Positions 12,232-23,570 of a DNA stretch of 64,000 bases are shown here, piece by piece. The stretch covers positions 62,764,617 to 62,828,616 of the forward strand of contig OY997588.1 in assembly GCA_963921825.1 (NCBI GenBank). The letters run 5' to 3'. The stretch's first letter is position 1. The number at the start of each line of letters is the position of its first letter. The stretch comes from Erodium maritimum (Eukaryota > Streptophyta > Magnoliopsida > Geraniales > Geraniaceae). Position numbers and translations under genes: made by a program. The notes under the pieces are model-generated. The model did not search any database, was not told the DNA's origin, and saw nothing but the letters and a program-made list of their open reading frames with translations.

Positions 12232-12730
12232 TCAAGGCACGATCCCACCGCCCTTCCTTAGATCATCCAGGTTTCCTGATGAAGGCGCAGTCCTACTGCC
12301 CTTCTTCAGATCATCCAGGCTATTTGATGAAGGCGCAGTCCCACTGCCCTTCTTCAGATCAGCCGTGAACTTCCTGTAATCCCGGTTCCAATGACCAGGC
12401 TGTTGGCAGTAGAAGTAGACATTCTCAGGTGTCTCATCTTTCCTGCCAAGTGTGCATGGGCCCAGCCCTTGCCACTTCCAATTCCCTTGTTGACCATCAG
12501 AATATCCTTGGATCCTAGATCCCTGAGATATTCTTCTCAGCAGTTGATGACACTTCATGTAACTCTGATATGGTCTTAGAGACAGCCTTGTCAAGGACAT
12601 ATTCTTTGCGTTCAGACTTGAGGACTATCCTCAAAATTCTGTACCAGTCCAAATAGTTTATCCCATTTAGCTTGACCCTGTCAAGAATGGTTTTTAATGA
12701 CAAACTATTAATGTTCGCTGAATTTGCCAT
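12232..12730 (-). pseudogene. Copia A gag remnant
   Basis: ATG at 12730 starts MANSANINSLSLKTILDRVK, then NYLDWYRILRIVLKSERKEYVLDKA, a typical plant copia gag N-terminus. The frame stops after about 70 residues. A second frame (12600-12232) carries a zinc knuckle, YFYCQQPGHWNRDYRKF, in which the first and last Cys are Tyr. Three 16-residue repeats follow (DLKKGSGTAPSSNSL type). A normal copia gag is several times longer, so the middle of gag has been deleted at the junction near 12540. Confidence 0.88.
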
Positions 12731-14275
12731 TTGATCTACAACAGATAAAATTCAATCAGTAAACTGAATAAATTTTATGAAGATCAAGCTTAAACACCAA
12801 CAATCAATTCTAAACCTTTAGAATCTGAAACCAAGATCCTTGATTCACTCGATTAAGCTGAACTAATGCTCACCACTTAATCGAGCTATGTAGGTAGGAC
12901 TCCATCCAATCACATCCAATGTGACTCTTGGCTAGGGTATGTACTTATGTACACGACTTACCCTATCTGTTACCCTAGCTCAACCTCAGGCCGAGAATCG
13001 TAGTCGGGTCCACCAATTTTCAACTATGGCTCGTCACTATGTAGGTGCTCCGCTAATACGCACGACACCCACATATGTCGTCCAAACCTACTACCCCGCT
13101 TCCCCATGGATGCTCCGCTAATGCGTACGACAACCATAGGACGGGGAGGTAGTAAGGTGTTGATGATTGGGAGGTATCGGACATGACCCGCTTTTACTTG
13201 TCCAGTTGTGTTCAAAACTTTGGCACATCCTAGATGCGATGAGCACATCAACTACATTCCAAATGCAATGATGCCTCAAATTACATCCAATGTAATTCTT
13301 CCTTTGAACCCGTCAACTACATCCAATGCAATGACGGTTCTAAGGGTTCACACACAAGGATTAAAATTCCAATTTTATCTTTGCATGTGAGGTGATATGC
13401 TCGGTAAATAAAGTTAAGCATGCAATTCTAAAACACATAGAATTAATCATGCATAAACTAAACCAAGCATAAAGCGATAAATGTGCACATAATAGCCCCC
13501 TAAACTAACTCCCACTAGCTTCTTGAGCTCCACCGACTCCAAGCCGATGCCAACACCCGAAAAGCCACCAAATGACCTTTTCGCCCTTTCTTCGTCTTGA
13601 GTAAAATATTACAATTTAATACACGACTCGCAGGTCGAGAATAAATAAATATTACAAACAAGTGGTTCGACGACCACACCTTGAAAGAATAATTACACGT
13701 TAACTCTAACGGCTCGCAGGCCGTGAAAAGCGATAAATAATTAAATCGAACTCGGGGCTATTATGTACACCATGCCAACATCACATCACACATCGTGTTA
13801 TCAAACAATCATGTTATCAAACATCATGTGATTTTCCGGTTTTATTTAATAGCCAAGTTTCGAAAAAAAATTTGATCCTCGGTTTATCGAAACCGTTCAA
13901 AAATGAAACTTTTGAGCATTTGATTTTCGAGTTCGTCATGGCGGTTCCAAACTCGTCATAACTAACAAAACGGTTTAGCCTTGGCATATCGACCATCCAA
14001 TGGTCATGCTTGGCCTAGCTCCGTCCAACGGAGCCCCGTTCGGTCTCGGTTACGGCTCCCCGAGAGTCCCGCTCCCGAGACCCGAAAAATCAAATTTTTT
14101 TCAAAATTTCCAGATTTGAAATAATTTTCAAAAATTCATTTTACATGCATTAAATCCATAAACAATAATTTAAAACATGTTATCAAACAATTTAGCAAAA
14201 CAACATGCCAAAAACGAAACTTTCAAGCAAAACCGAAACTTTGAACACCGTCTTGTGAATCCCGAAGGTAGCACG
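12731..14275 (-). other. Copia A long 5' leader
   Basis: About 1.5 kb between the primer site and the gag start. It contains a 74-codon open frame from ATG at 13248 that is also open in copies B and C. It also has paired GTGTCGT.CGCATTAGCGGAGCA-type repeats (13050-13140) and repeated CATTGGATGTA motifs (13240-13340). A long leader is usual in some copia lineages. No protein family is recognised. Confidence 0.7.
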
Positions 14276-14287
14276 GCTCTGATACCA
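14276..14287 (-). other. Copia A primer-binding site
   Basis: TGGTATCAGAGC on the minus strand, one base inside the 5' LTR. It is complementary to the 3' end of plant initiator tRNA-Met, the standard copia primer. Confidence 0.92.
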
Positions 14288-14288
14288 C

Positions 14289-15976
14289 TGTTGGGTCTCG
14301 AGGTAGGGTTGGAGATGAACCAACTCGCAGCGGAAAATCAATGAAAACCAAGAGACAATTAGAACCATGAAACAACTAACAAAGAATGGATTAACAAGAG
14401 AAAAATTCAGCACTAGTTCTTACCAAAACAAGAACACCGGTTAACGAATGATTGGCTTGAGTCTCCAAGACGCCTACGTATCCACATGGGAATCAAAGCC
14501 ACATAGTTCTTCTCTTTGAGGACTCAAGAACACAAAAATGGAGGAGGAAACTAGCCAAACCCGAAATGGCCATGGAAGAGGGAGAGAAAATGTGTTTCCT
14601 ATTCTTGTCTTGTGTTTGTTATGTTGAAAAAAGATGACTTAAACATAACAAAACCCATACTTGTCCAACTAAAGGTATGGGACAAGTATGGTGTCAAGTA
14701 AGGTGTAAATAGGACAAAGTATGGCAAGACAAGATTGGGTTAGGTGGTGAATCACCAACACCTTAATCCTTGTCTTGCTTACTTAGTACTAATTAATCAA
14801 GACTTGATTAATTAGTTCCATGGGCCTTGGTTGCATGGGCCTTTCATGGGCCTCTTGGAACATGGCCCGTGGCCATTTCCAACGAGGTCCCGTGATTCGC
14901 TCATCGCCTCCAAGCCTTCCATACCGGAAATGTCCAACATTATCCGACGCGATCAATCCCAAGACTCCAAGCCTTGTCTCGATCCGTAAAGTCCTATTCA
15001 CTTACGGGCACATGACCCAAAACCCAGTTTTGGTCATGTCCCGAGACAACTCCCTTTTGGCCATTCTCCATAAATGTGTCAATGAGTTTCATCCTCCGGT
15101 GTGACCCTTAGGTTTATGCATGTCAATAGATCAACGTAAAATCCCATTTTACTTGATCCTATTTAAGTGGCAACTAACGAGACTTTAGTATTTCCCGACA
15201 TTACATAACGAATCGACCCTGTCGATTCTAACCTTTCCGTCGTCCCTGTCATTATCCTTTTATCTCCGATATCCTGATTGAGATAAGGCATAGAGCCGTC
15301 ATCCTTATTATTCTCAATCACCGTTCCTTGATATGTGAGATGACTGAAGATATGATACCCAGTATCATGTGCATGGCCATGCTATTCTTCCAGTCACTCT
15401 CGATCAAGCGGCCGAGAACCGATATCTTTCCCATACCTTAGTATGAGGGATAAATCCCTTAGCCGTCTTTCGTGTCACTCATGTAGCCCGTCCCCAAGCC
15501 AATCTTGGCCGTTATGGAAGCCCTGTTACGGACAACGTTAGGCTCAGGTCAAACTCAGTTGTTCACTACATAGCGATCACAAAGACTCCTTGGTCTAAGG
15601 ATACATGACAAGCTACAACACTGAATATGTTCATGACTTAATCTATGGCACATATTCAGGGCGGGTCGTCCAATATCATGTCCCACATGATATCTATGAT
15701 CAGACTCCGGAATCCCATTCCAATGACTAACAGAACGTAAGCCATAAAGAGCCATCTTTCATACTAGTCGCTTCTAGTGAAGCTTTGTTGACTAGGGACC
15801 CATCGAGTGTGATCTATCTCGATCTATGGTTCTATTCGCATGGTGGGCATAGATCAGAGCACACGTCGATATATTACTCCAACACATAAGTAATATAAAG
15901 TCGCTTTAATTTTATTGCTAACGATGATATGTACATTTGGACATTTAGGATTGAACTACGGGCACTAAGACTAACA
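14289..15976 (-). repeat. Copia A 5' LTR
   Basis: 1688 bp, TG...CA ends, same length as the 3' LTR and apparently identical to it. Confidence 0.95.
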
Positions 15977-15981
15977 AGAAA

Positions 15982-16392
15982 ATGAAGAAGAAGTATGGGT
16001 TTCGATTTCGAAAGTGTTTGGGCTCATTTGTTGGGCTTGAGTGAAATTGAAAATAACCCTAAAAAAATAGTTTTCCAAACCCATTTCTTATCATCCCAAT
16101 GATAGTGGTCTATACGAGGAGCGGCAGAATTAGGGTTATGAAACCCTAATTCACCGAGAAGGGGAAGGCGAAACGGGAGAGGAAGGACAGTCGAGAGAGA
16201 GACATGCGGGAGAGGGAAAGTACTATTTTGGACTGTCATGGAGTCTAGCTCCTTCTCATTAGCTACGATAAATATAAGACGAAAAGAAGATACAGTACTA
16301 GGCTGTGGGCTTGGCCAGATAAAAGGCCCACTAAAAGAAAAAGAAATATATTATGGCCCAACAATTTAAGTCCAATAGAAAAATACATAACA
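15982..16392 (-). repeat. Gypsy 3' LTR, proximal part
   Basis: On the minus strand the coding tail passes a purine-rich stretch (GAAGTAGGGAGTGA) and then TGTTATGTATTTTTC, a plausible polypurine tract and LTR start at 16392. It contains a TATA-like TATATTTATC and a CT-rich stretch. It is cut at 15976 by copia A. Confidence 0.6.
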
Positions 16393-17710
16393 TCACTCCC
16401 TACTTCAAATTTGTTAGTGTCCTCACAAACGATGATCAAAATCTGAAAACTTGAGCTACAAGTCATACAAGAACTCCCAAGTTGTATCTTCAGGGAAGGA
16501 ATCCCTCCATTGGACAGTAACCTCCGTTGCTGCTCGGGTGCCATTCTTGACGAGTTGGCGATCCAAAATACGGAATGGTGTTTTGGCCAGGACACAATCA
16601 TTGCTCGTGGGTGGCAGAACAGGAATGGCCAGAGCAGTTCCAACATTTTTTCGCAGCTGAGACACGTGGAACGTGGGATGGATTTTGGACCTCTCAGGCA
16701 AGTCCAGACGATATGCCATCGTGCCAATTTTGGCCAGGATCCAGAATGTACTGTAAAATTTGGGACAAAAATTTTGGTTGGGGCGGTGGACAAGAGACGA
16801 TTGTCGATAAGGTTGCAACTTGATAAAAACCAGATCACCAACCTCAAATGTGCGCTTAGGGCGATGTTTGTCTGCCTAAGTTTTCATGCGATCCTGAGCC
16901 CGAGCGAGATGAAATTTCAGGAGTTTTAGGGCCTCCTCGTTCCCATACTTCGATCCACTATGTCCACCACAAGCTTTCGGGAAGGTAATGGATTAAGGAC
17001 AGGGGTGGTTGGCCATACAATGCCTCGTAAGGCGAGGTTTGGATAGTTGTGTGGAAGGACGTATTGTACCACCATTCCACCAAGGGTAGCCACTTTGGCT
17101 AATCCGCAGGACAATCGCTACACATGCAGCGAAGATATGTTTCAAGACAACAGTGCACCACCTCCGTCTGGCCGTCCATTTGAGGATGATAGGCATAAGA
17201 CACATTATGAGTTATATGTTGCACACGGCACAATTCCTTCCAGAAGTGGCTCACGAAGAATTTTTTGCGATCACTAACAATTGTTGAGGGCATGCCATGT
17301 AATTTAAACAATGTATCAAGAATTGATTAAGCCACAGATAGAGCTGAGTATGGGTGTTTGAGCGCCATAAAATGGGCTGACTTGGTGAGGCGATCTACTA
17401 CCACAAACATAACCTCAAACCTATGTGAACAAGGAAGGCAGTCGATAAAATCCATAGAGATGGATGTCTAGGCCCTCTCAGGAATTGGAAGAGGTTGGAG
17501 CAGACCTGGAGAAGTGCTAAGACCCGACTTGCAGGTTTGACATATCTGACAAGAAGAGATAAATGTCTGGACCTCGCATTTCAAGCGTTTCCAATAGAGT
17601 TGGGCTGCAATTCGTTTGTAAATTGCATGAATTCCCGAGTGACCACCTATTTCAGAAGAATGGAAGTAAGAGAGGATGTCAGCGCGTAGGTTTGGATCAT
17701 TTACCACCAC
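16393..17710 (-). pseudogene. Gypsy integrase and chromodomain-like tail
   Basis: The zinc-binding part at 17710-17468 reads GGHSGIHAIYKRIAAQLYW and ISSCQICQTCK. Core pieces are SMDFIDCLP near 17450 and STIVSDRKKFFVSHFWKEL with YHPQMDGQTEVVH at 17311-17099. The C-terminal part at 16818-16456 has KIGTMAYRLDLPERSKIHPT and FHVSQLRK, then RILDRQLVKNG...VQWRDSFPEDTTWE, which resembles a chromodomain. Multiple stops and frameshifts show it is dead. Confidence 0.88.
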
Positions 17711-17742
17711 CAGTTTACCTTCCTCAAGAGCCTGTTGTTGTG

Positions 17743-19488
17743 CTAGTAATAATGTCCCTTTATGTGTGTAGGATGGGCCTTGAGTTCAGAGATAATAGAT
17801 AAGAGATAAGAGTTTGGGGTCTTGCTCCCACGATCCAGTAATGCGCTCATATAGTCTTTCAGAGACAACAAAAATAGCAAAAACAAAGCCTTCATGAGAT
17901 TGGCGAGAGAGTGAATCAGCCACAACATTAGAGTGACCTTTGCGAAGCTGCACCTCATAGTCGTAACCCATCATTTTGATGACCCAGTTCATCTGTGCTG
18001 GTGTAGATGTGCGCTAATCAAGCAAGAATGTCAGACTCTGGTGGTTTGTTTTGATCAGAAAATGTCGACCAGCGAGGTAGGAGTGCCATCTCTTGACTGC
18101 CAGTAAAATGGTGAGCATTTCCTTCTCTTAAACGGACAGAGTCTTATGGCGCGGACCTAATGCCTTACTGAAGAAGGCAATGGGACGATCTTGTTGGGAG
18201 AGGACTTACCCAACTTCAAAGTTTGATGCATCAGTCTCGATAGTAAATTGCAAGGAAAATTTTGGCAAGGCCAACACTGGAGCAGAGGATATTGCATCCT
18301 TGAGTTGTTGAAAAGCCAAGGAGACACCATCGTTCCAATTGAAACCATCCTTCTTCAATAACTGGGTAAGTGGTCGAGCAATAATATTGTATCCTTTGAT
18401 GAATTTGTGATAATACCCAGTGAGCCCCAAATAACAACGCAACGGTTTTAAGGTCTTGGGCCGAGGCCATTAAAGCACACATTCAATCTCTTGTGCGCCA
18501 TGGCTACCGAATCATGTGAAATCACATGAACCAAGTATTCGATATCCCTACAGGCAAATATGCATTTCAATGCTTGAGATATAATTTCTCCTTTTCTAGT
18601 ATCTCAAAGACCAATCGAAGGTAGGAAACATTCACAATAAGGGACAAAAAATATCATTCATGAGCGATTGGAAGGTAGACAGGGCATTGGTTAAGCAAAA
18701 GGTACTACCAGAAACTCATAGTGTCACTAACACGTGTAGAAGGTCGTCTTGTGAATATCAACATCCTTCATGCGAATCAGATGAAAACTATAGCAGAGAT
18801 CAAGCTTAGAGAAGAATGAGGCTCCCTGTAATTCATCGAGGAGCTCGTCTACCAAAGGAATAGGAAGCTTGTCTTGGAGAGTGATTGCATTCAAATGCCT
18901 GTAATCAACCCAGAGTCGCCAAGAGTTATCTTTCTTGCGCACCAAGATAACTGGAAATGAAAAAGGGCTCGTACTGTCTCTGATAATTCTAGATTTGAGC
19001 ATTTCTCTGATCATCTTATCTATCTCATTTTTATGCATAGCAGAGTAGCGATAAGAGTGTATCTTCTCGGTCTTGGCCTCAAGGAGCAAGCTGATTGCGT
19101 GATCATGGGAGTGGTTGGGAGGTAGACCCGAGGGAGTCCGAAACAACCCTTCTAATTTAGATAACAACAGGGCAATTTCCGAAGGTAATGACTCCGGGTT
19201 TTGAGTTGTTGTGGGTAAGAGTGGTACCAAAGTCGAGATGGAGTGGAATGTGGTGGATCCCGTGTAAGAAGACAACTTGACACATTTACGTTTTGATGCC
19301 CAATATATATAACCCGAACCCAATCCTCGGAGAATAGTTGTGGTGCTGTTAACAGTGAATTTCATTGTGAGAGCGCTGAAATCCTGAATGGGTCCCAAAG
19401 TAACCAACCATTGAATACCCAACACAGTGTTGCAACCCTGAATGAGAAATACTATAAAATCAACAGCAAATGAATGACCATGCATCAT
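17743..19488 (-). pseudogene. Gypsy reverse transcriptase and RNase H
   Basis: The open segment 19488-18727 covers the protease tail and RT fingers/palm: WRLWVDYRHLNAITLQDKLP, then LDELQGASFFSKLDLCYSFH. After YEFLVVPFALTNALSTFQSL the usual FxDD catalytic box is not visible. The sequence passes to YLRLVFEILEKEKLYL after an apparent gap near 18630. RNase H at 18442-17786 includes YLGLTGYYHKFIKGY, KDGFNWND, PVLALPKFSLQFTIETDASN and YDYEVQLRKGHSNVVADSLS. It is inactive because of stops and the missing box. Confidence 0.85.
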
Positions 19489-19746
19489 CTACGGAAGAGA
19501 AGAGAATTTGAAGCTGAAAGTGAGTGTGTCGTCATTTGAAACAGAAACATGCATGCCCTGCATTGGAGAAGGTCGGTAATTCAGTCTCTTCGCGACAGAA
19601 GCATGGATGAAGTTGTGCGTGCTGTCGGAATTGATAAGAATTATGACCGGATGTTGGCCACAAGAACCTTGGATTTTCATGGTTTGAATGCCATGAGTAC
19701 CGAGCAAGGCATGAAGCAAAATCAATGGGTTGCCGGAGGTAACCAT
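19489..19746 (-). pseudogene. Gypsy aspartic protease remnant
   Basis: Contains LINSDSTHNFIHASVAKRL, the retroelement protease active-site region. The expected Asp-Ser-Gly triad is altered (Asn-Ser-Asp). It is separated from the next open segment by a stop at the 19488/19489 boundary. Confidence 0.8.
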
Positions 19747-19829
19747 CGAGTTTCCTCCTCAAGATGATCCAAGGTTGCCAAGCAATCCATGAATTCCTCG
19801 CCAAAAGATTGGTGACCCTCGTCATCTTC

Positions 19830-20296
19830 TACTAACATGTGAAAAAGTTACGAATTGGTACAACGATGTTCTCGAGAGAACTTCTCTCCACACCAGACTC
19901 AAAGACCCTTTTGGTATCGTTCATCACTGATCTGTCTTTGGGCTTGGGTAGGTGCTCTAGGAGTGGTATTTGGTGGGGAGAAAAGGTGGTTTGGTTGTAT
20001 TTGGTGGAGGAGGTGGACGTGGTAGGGGTTGGGAGTTGTATCTGAAGGGACGTGGTAATTGCTGTGAGGAAAATGGAAACTGAAACCTGGAAGAAGAAGA
20101 AAGTTTCCTCTTTCCCCGTTGTTTAGCCATGACTAAGGCTTGTTGAATATCCTTGGGGAAATGCATTTGTACCGCATCTTCAATGTCAGGTTGGAGGTTG
20201 CTAAGAAACATCGCTAGAACGTCTTTCTCAGAGAGATTTAGCTGAGTGATGATGCATTGGAAGGATTGAAAGTAAGCATCGACAGATGGGGGAACT
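19830..20296 (-). pseudogene. Gypsy gag remnant
   Basis: Minus-strand sequence VPPSVDAYFQSFQCIITQLN, LAMFLSNLQPDIEDAVQMHF and PKDIQQALVMAKQ is typical of the C-terminal part of Ty3/gypsy gag, followed by a Pro/Gln/Ser-rich linker. The upstream gag is lost at the junction with the copia LTR fragment (20297), which supplies the spurious N-terminus of the open frame. Confidence 0.8.
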
Positions 20297-21642
20297 TGTT
20301 GGGTCTCGAGGTAGGATTGGAGATGAACCAACTCGCAGCGGAAAATCAATGAAAACCAAGAGACGATTAAAACCATGAAACAACTAACAAAGAATGGATC
20401 CACAAGAGAAAAATTCAGCACTATTTCTTACCAAAACAAGAACACCGGGTAACGAATGGTTGGCTTGAGTCTCCAAGACGCCTACATATCCACATGGGAA
20501 TCAAAGCCACATAGTTCTTCTCTTTGAGGACTCAAGAACACAAAAATGGAGATGGAACACACCCTTGGCCGAAATTGCAAGGGAGAGGAGGGAGAAGTTG
20601 TGTTTCCTATTCTTATCTTGTGTTTGTTATGTTGAAAAAAGATGACTTAAACATAACAAACTCCATCAAATTGTCAAACTAAAAGCATGGGACAAGTATG
20701 ATGACAAGTAAGGTGTAAATAGGACAAAGTATGACTAGACAAGATGGGGTAAGGTGGTGACTCACCAACACCTTAATCCTTGTCTTGCTTACTTAGTACT
20801 AATTAATCAAGACTTGATTAATTAGTTTCTTGGGCCTTGATTGCATGAGCCTCTTGGAACATGGCCCGTGGCCATTCCCAACGAGGTCCCGTGACACGCT
20901 CATCGCTACCAAGCCTTCCATACCGGAAATGTCCAACATTATCCGACGCGATCAATCCCAAGACTCCAAGCCTTGTCTTGATCCGTAAAGTACTATTCAC
21001 TTAGGGGCACATGACCCAAAACCCATTTTTGGTCATGTCCCAAGATAACTCCATTTTGGCCATTCTCCATAAATGTGTCAATGAGTTTCACCCTCTGGTG
21101 TGACCCTTAGGTTTATGCATGTCAATAGATCAACGTAAAATCCCATTTTACTTGATCCTATTTAAGTGGAAACTAACGAGACTTTAGTATTGCCTGACAC
21201 TACATCACGAATCGACCTTGTCGATTCTAATTTTTTCGTCGTCCCTGTCATTATCATTTTATCTCCGATATCCTAATTGAGATAAGACATAGATCCGTCA
21301 TCCTTATTATTCTCAATCATTGTTCCTTGATATGTGAGATGACTGAATATATGATACCCAGTATCATGTGCATGGCCATGCTATTCTTTCAGTCACTCTC
21401 GATCAAGCGGCCGAGAACCGATATCTTTCCCAATAGTATGAGGGATAAATCCCTTAGCCATCTTTTGTGTCACTCATGCAGTCCATCTCCAAGCCAATCC
21501 TGGCCGTTATGGAAGCCCAGTTACGGACAACGTTAGGCTCAGGTCAAACTCAGTTGTTTACTGCATAGCGATCACAAAGACTTCTCGGTCTAAGGACACA
21601 TGACAAGATACGATAATGAATATGTTCATGACTTGATCTATG
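20297..21642 (-). repeat. Truncated copia LTR inserted in gypsy gag
   Basis: Starts TGTTGGGTCTCGAGGTAGG like the copia A LTR and follows it with many substitutions and some small indels. It breaks off near 21642 after GTTCATGACTTGATCTATG, about 320 bp short of a full LTR. It is clearly older than the LTRs of copia A and C. The truncation removes the right target duplication. Confidence 0.85.
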
Positions 21643-22139
21643 ACCAAATAACGTTTGGGTGATTGTCATATGACCAAACCTCAATCTAATACCCAGTCTC
21701 ACTGTTGCAAATTATTACCCTATTTATTAGTTTGAAACTACACGTTGAATATTTTTTGTATCTCTTATCACCTACAATATACATGTTGCAAATTATGTTT
21801 CAAACAACATAATACATGTAATCATACAATACATCACAGTTATACATACAAACACAATACAAGAAATTTTACATAAATACATGTTTCAAATTATTACCCA
21901 AAACCTTTAGCCTACACTAGGATCTCTGTAATCATACAATGTATCCCTGCTTTTCATACGATCAAACATCACTCTAATACCTATTTTTATTGTTGCAAAT
22001 TATCAACCTAATCAATTTTTTTCTTGGAACTAAACTTTGAAGCCATTTTTCCAACTGCATAACCTACATACACATTTTCAGTTCCATACCCCTTTGTAAC
22101 TTCCATATACACAACAATATGGTCATATCAGTACCCAGT
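21643..22139. other. AT-rich spacer
   Basis: No gene is supported. A diverged copy of part of the following 120-bp unit (ACATAATACATGTAATCATAC) lies at about 21807. Confidence 0.5.
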
Positions 22140-22379
22140 GGCTAGATATACAACATAATACATGTAATCATACAATACATCACAGCTATACACACAAACA
22201 CAATGCAGTACATGAAAATGAACATAGCAGGTCCGTTTTAACCAGAAACGAAAAACTATGGCTAGATATACAACATAATACATGTAATCATACAATACAT
22301 CACAGCTATACACACAAACACATTGCAGTACATGAAAATGAACATAGCAGGTCCGTTTGAACCAGAAACGAAAAACTAT
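22140..22379. repeat. 120-bp tandem duplication
   Basis: Two adjacent units (22140-22259 and 22260-22379), starting GGCTAGATATACAACATAAT and ending GAAAAACTATG, differ at only a few positions. A short open frame spanning both is a product of the repeat. Confidence 0.92.
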
Positions 22380-22888
22380 GCAGCAAAATATGTTCTCAAA
22401 GATAATGATACACTAACCGAATTTCCTGTATATGTCTCTTATGTCTGTTTGTCCTTTCGGTTTGCTCTGATATGTCGTGCTTCCAGCATTCCCAAGTAAT
22501 CGACTTTTTTTGATTCAATACGTGCGCTTGTTTCACATATAAAGCTTTCGAAAACAACTAAATCTATTCCTTCCCGATTATTAATGATTTCAGAATCACA
22601 TATATCTACAATCAAAGATAATGATCATGTCCAATTATTATGGGAAACGTTTCCATATATACAAATCGTGTTTTCCCAAAATGCCCCCTTAGACGCGCGC
22701 ACTGAATTTGGAATCGCAAAAATAACCGCCAGAATCGCAAAAATAAAAGCCAAACGCACGAAATTTGGGCCATGGATTTGTTTTAATCAATGGTTCAGAT
22801 TGTGTCTTATTTTGGATGTAAGGTTTGTGTTGTACCTGAAAGGCCCCCTATATATACATACATATATAGATTCATATATACACGTGCA
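22380..22888. other. Intergenic, nothing recognised
   Basis: AT-rich. A 128-codon open frame at 22584-22970 has no recognisable family and runs into the foldback element, so it is not called a gene. Confidence 0.4.
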
Positions 22889-23195
22889 GGGTAGCTATCC
22901 AGTAAAAACCACCCTTATTGTGCAAACTACGAACTCACCAGGTGCTGACACGTGGCGCGCACAGTGCTGATAGTTTGCGCCTATTAGCACTGTGATGCGC
23001 AAACTATCAGCACTGTGCGCACCACGTGTCAGCACCTGATGAGTTCGTAGTTTGCACAATAAGGTGCGGTGTTTTATATATTTATTGTCCACGTGTCAGC
23101 ATCTGGTGCGCTCTGCTGACATCACTTTGGGGGGATCCTGTGGCTCTCGTGGGTTCGTAGTTTGCACAATAAGAGGGGGTACCTGATACCAACCC
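22889..23195. mobile_element. Foldback MITE with 10-bp target duplication
   Basis: A near-perfect internal palindrome at 22914-23063 has arms of about 67 bp sharing CTTATTGTGCAAACTACGAA and GGTGCTGACACGTGG. An outer, more diverged inverted repeat reaches GGGTAGCTATCC on the left and its counterpart ending AACCC on the right. The element is flanked by the perfect direct repeat TACACGTGCA (22879-22888 and 23196-23205). A 9-10 bp duplication and long TIRs fit a Mutator-like MITE. There is no coding content. Confidence 0.8.
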
Positions 23196-23205
23196 TACAC
23201 GTGCA

Positions 23206-23544
23206 TATACATATATATATACACCATAGATACCCTTTCTTTGATTAATGAAAAACCGAACTTCGATACACACTGTTTCACTTGTCTCTTCCATGTTGAA
23301 CTTACAACAATCAGGAAGTTGTTTCACCTAATTTATTTTATTGTTGATAGTAAAGACTCACGTAGATAAATGGATCAACATTAAACCTCATTGATTAATG
23401 TTGTTCCAGGTGATACAGTTGAAGTCCAAACTATTTATGATGCTTCGCTTGATCTTTAAGATGGATTTGTTCGTGCAGGACGGAAGGCCGGCTTCATGTC
23501 TCTTTTCTCTTGTCATTTCTCCCACTTTTGGAACGGGAATCTTG
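23206..23544. other. Intergenic spacer
   Basis: No ORF, RNA or repeat recognised. AT-rich sequence between two foldback elements. Confidence 0.4.
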
Positions 23545-23570
23545 TATATATATATATATATATATATATA
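23545..23570. repeat. (TA)n microsatellite
   Basis: About 13 uninterrupted TA units, at the left edge of the next foldback element, which probably inserted in TA-rich DNA. Confidence 0.95.

Larger units (their letters stand above)
7515..15976 (-). mobile_element. Copia element A: full-length, non-autonomous Ty1/copia retrotransposon
   Basis: 8462 bp, minus strand, flanked by a perfect 5-bp duplication AGAAA (7510-7514 and 15977-15981). Two 1688-bp LTRs (7515-9202 and 14289-15976) begin TGTTAGTCTTAG and end GACCCAACA in element orientation, and look identical by eye. An initiator-tRNA-Met type primer site follows the 5' LTR and a purine-rich tract precedes the 3' LTR. The coding order gag, PR, IN, RT, RNase H is the Ty1/copia order. 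Coding capacity is broken by stops, frameshifts and catalytic deletions shared with copies B and C. It is inserted in a gypsy LTR. Identical LTRs imply a very recent insertion. Confidence 0.95.
15982..20296 (-). mobile_element. Decayed Ty3/gypsy element, 5'-truncated, nested host of copia A
   Basis: Minus-strand order from right to left is gag, PR, RT, RNase H, IN, chromodomain-like tail and 3' LTR, which is the Ty3/gypsy order. The right side ends where a copia LTR fragment interrupts gag at 20296. The 3' LTR is split by copia A. Frames are broken throughout. The chromodomain-like tail after integrase suggests a chromovirus-type lineage (inference). Confidence 0.88.

Noticed and set aside
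22128..22313. 61-codon frame with an internal repeat
   Set aside because: Produced by the 120-bp tandem duplication, with no other coding evidence.
22584..22970. 128-codon plus-strand frame
   Set aside because: No family, and its last part runs through the foldback MITE, so it is likely chance.
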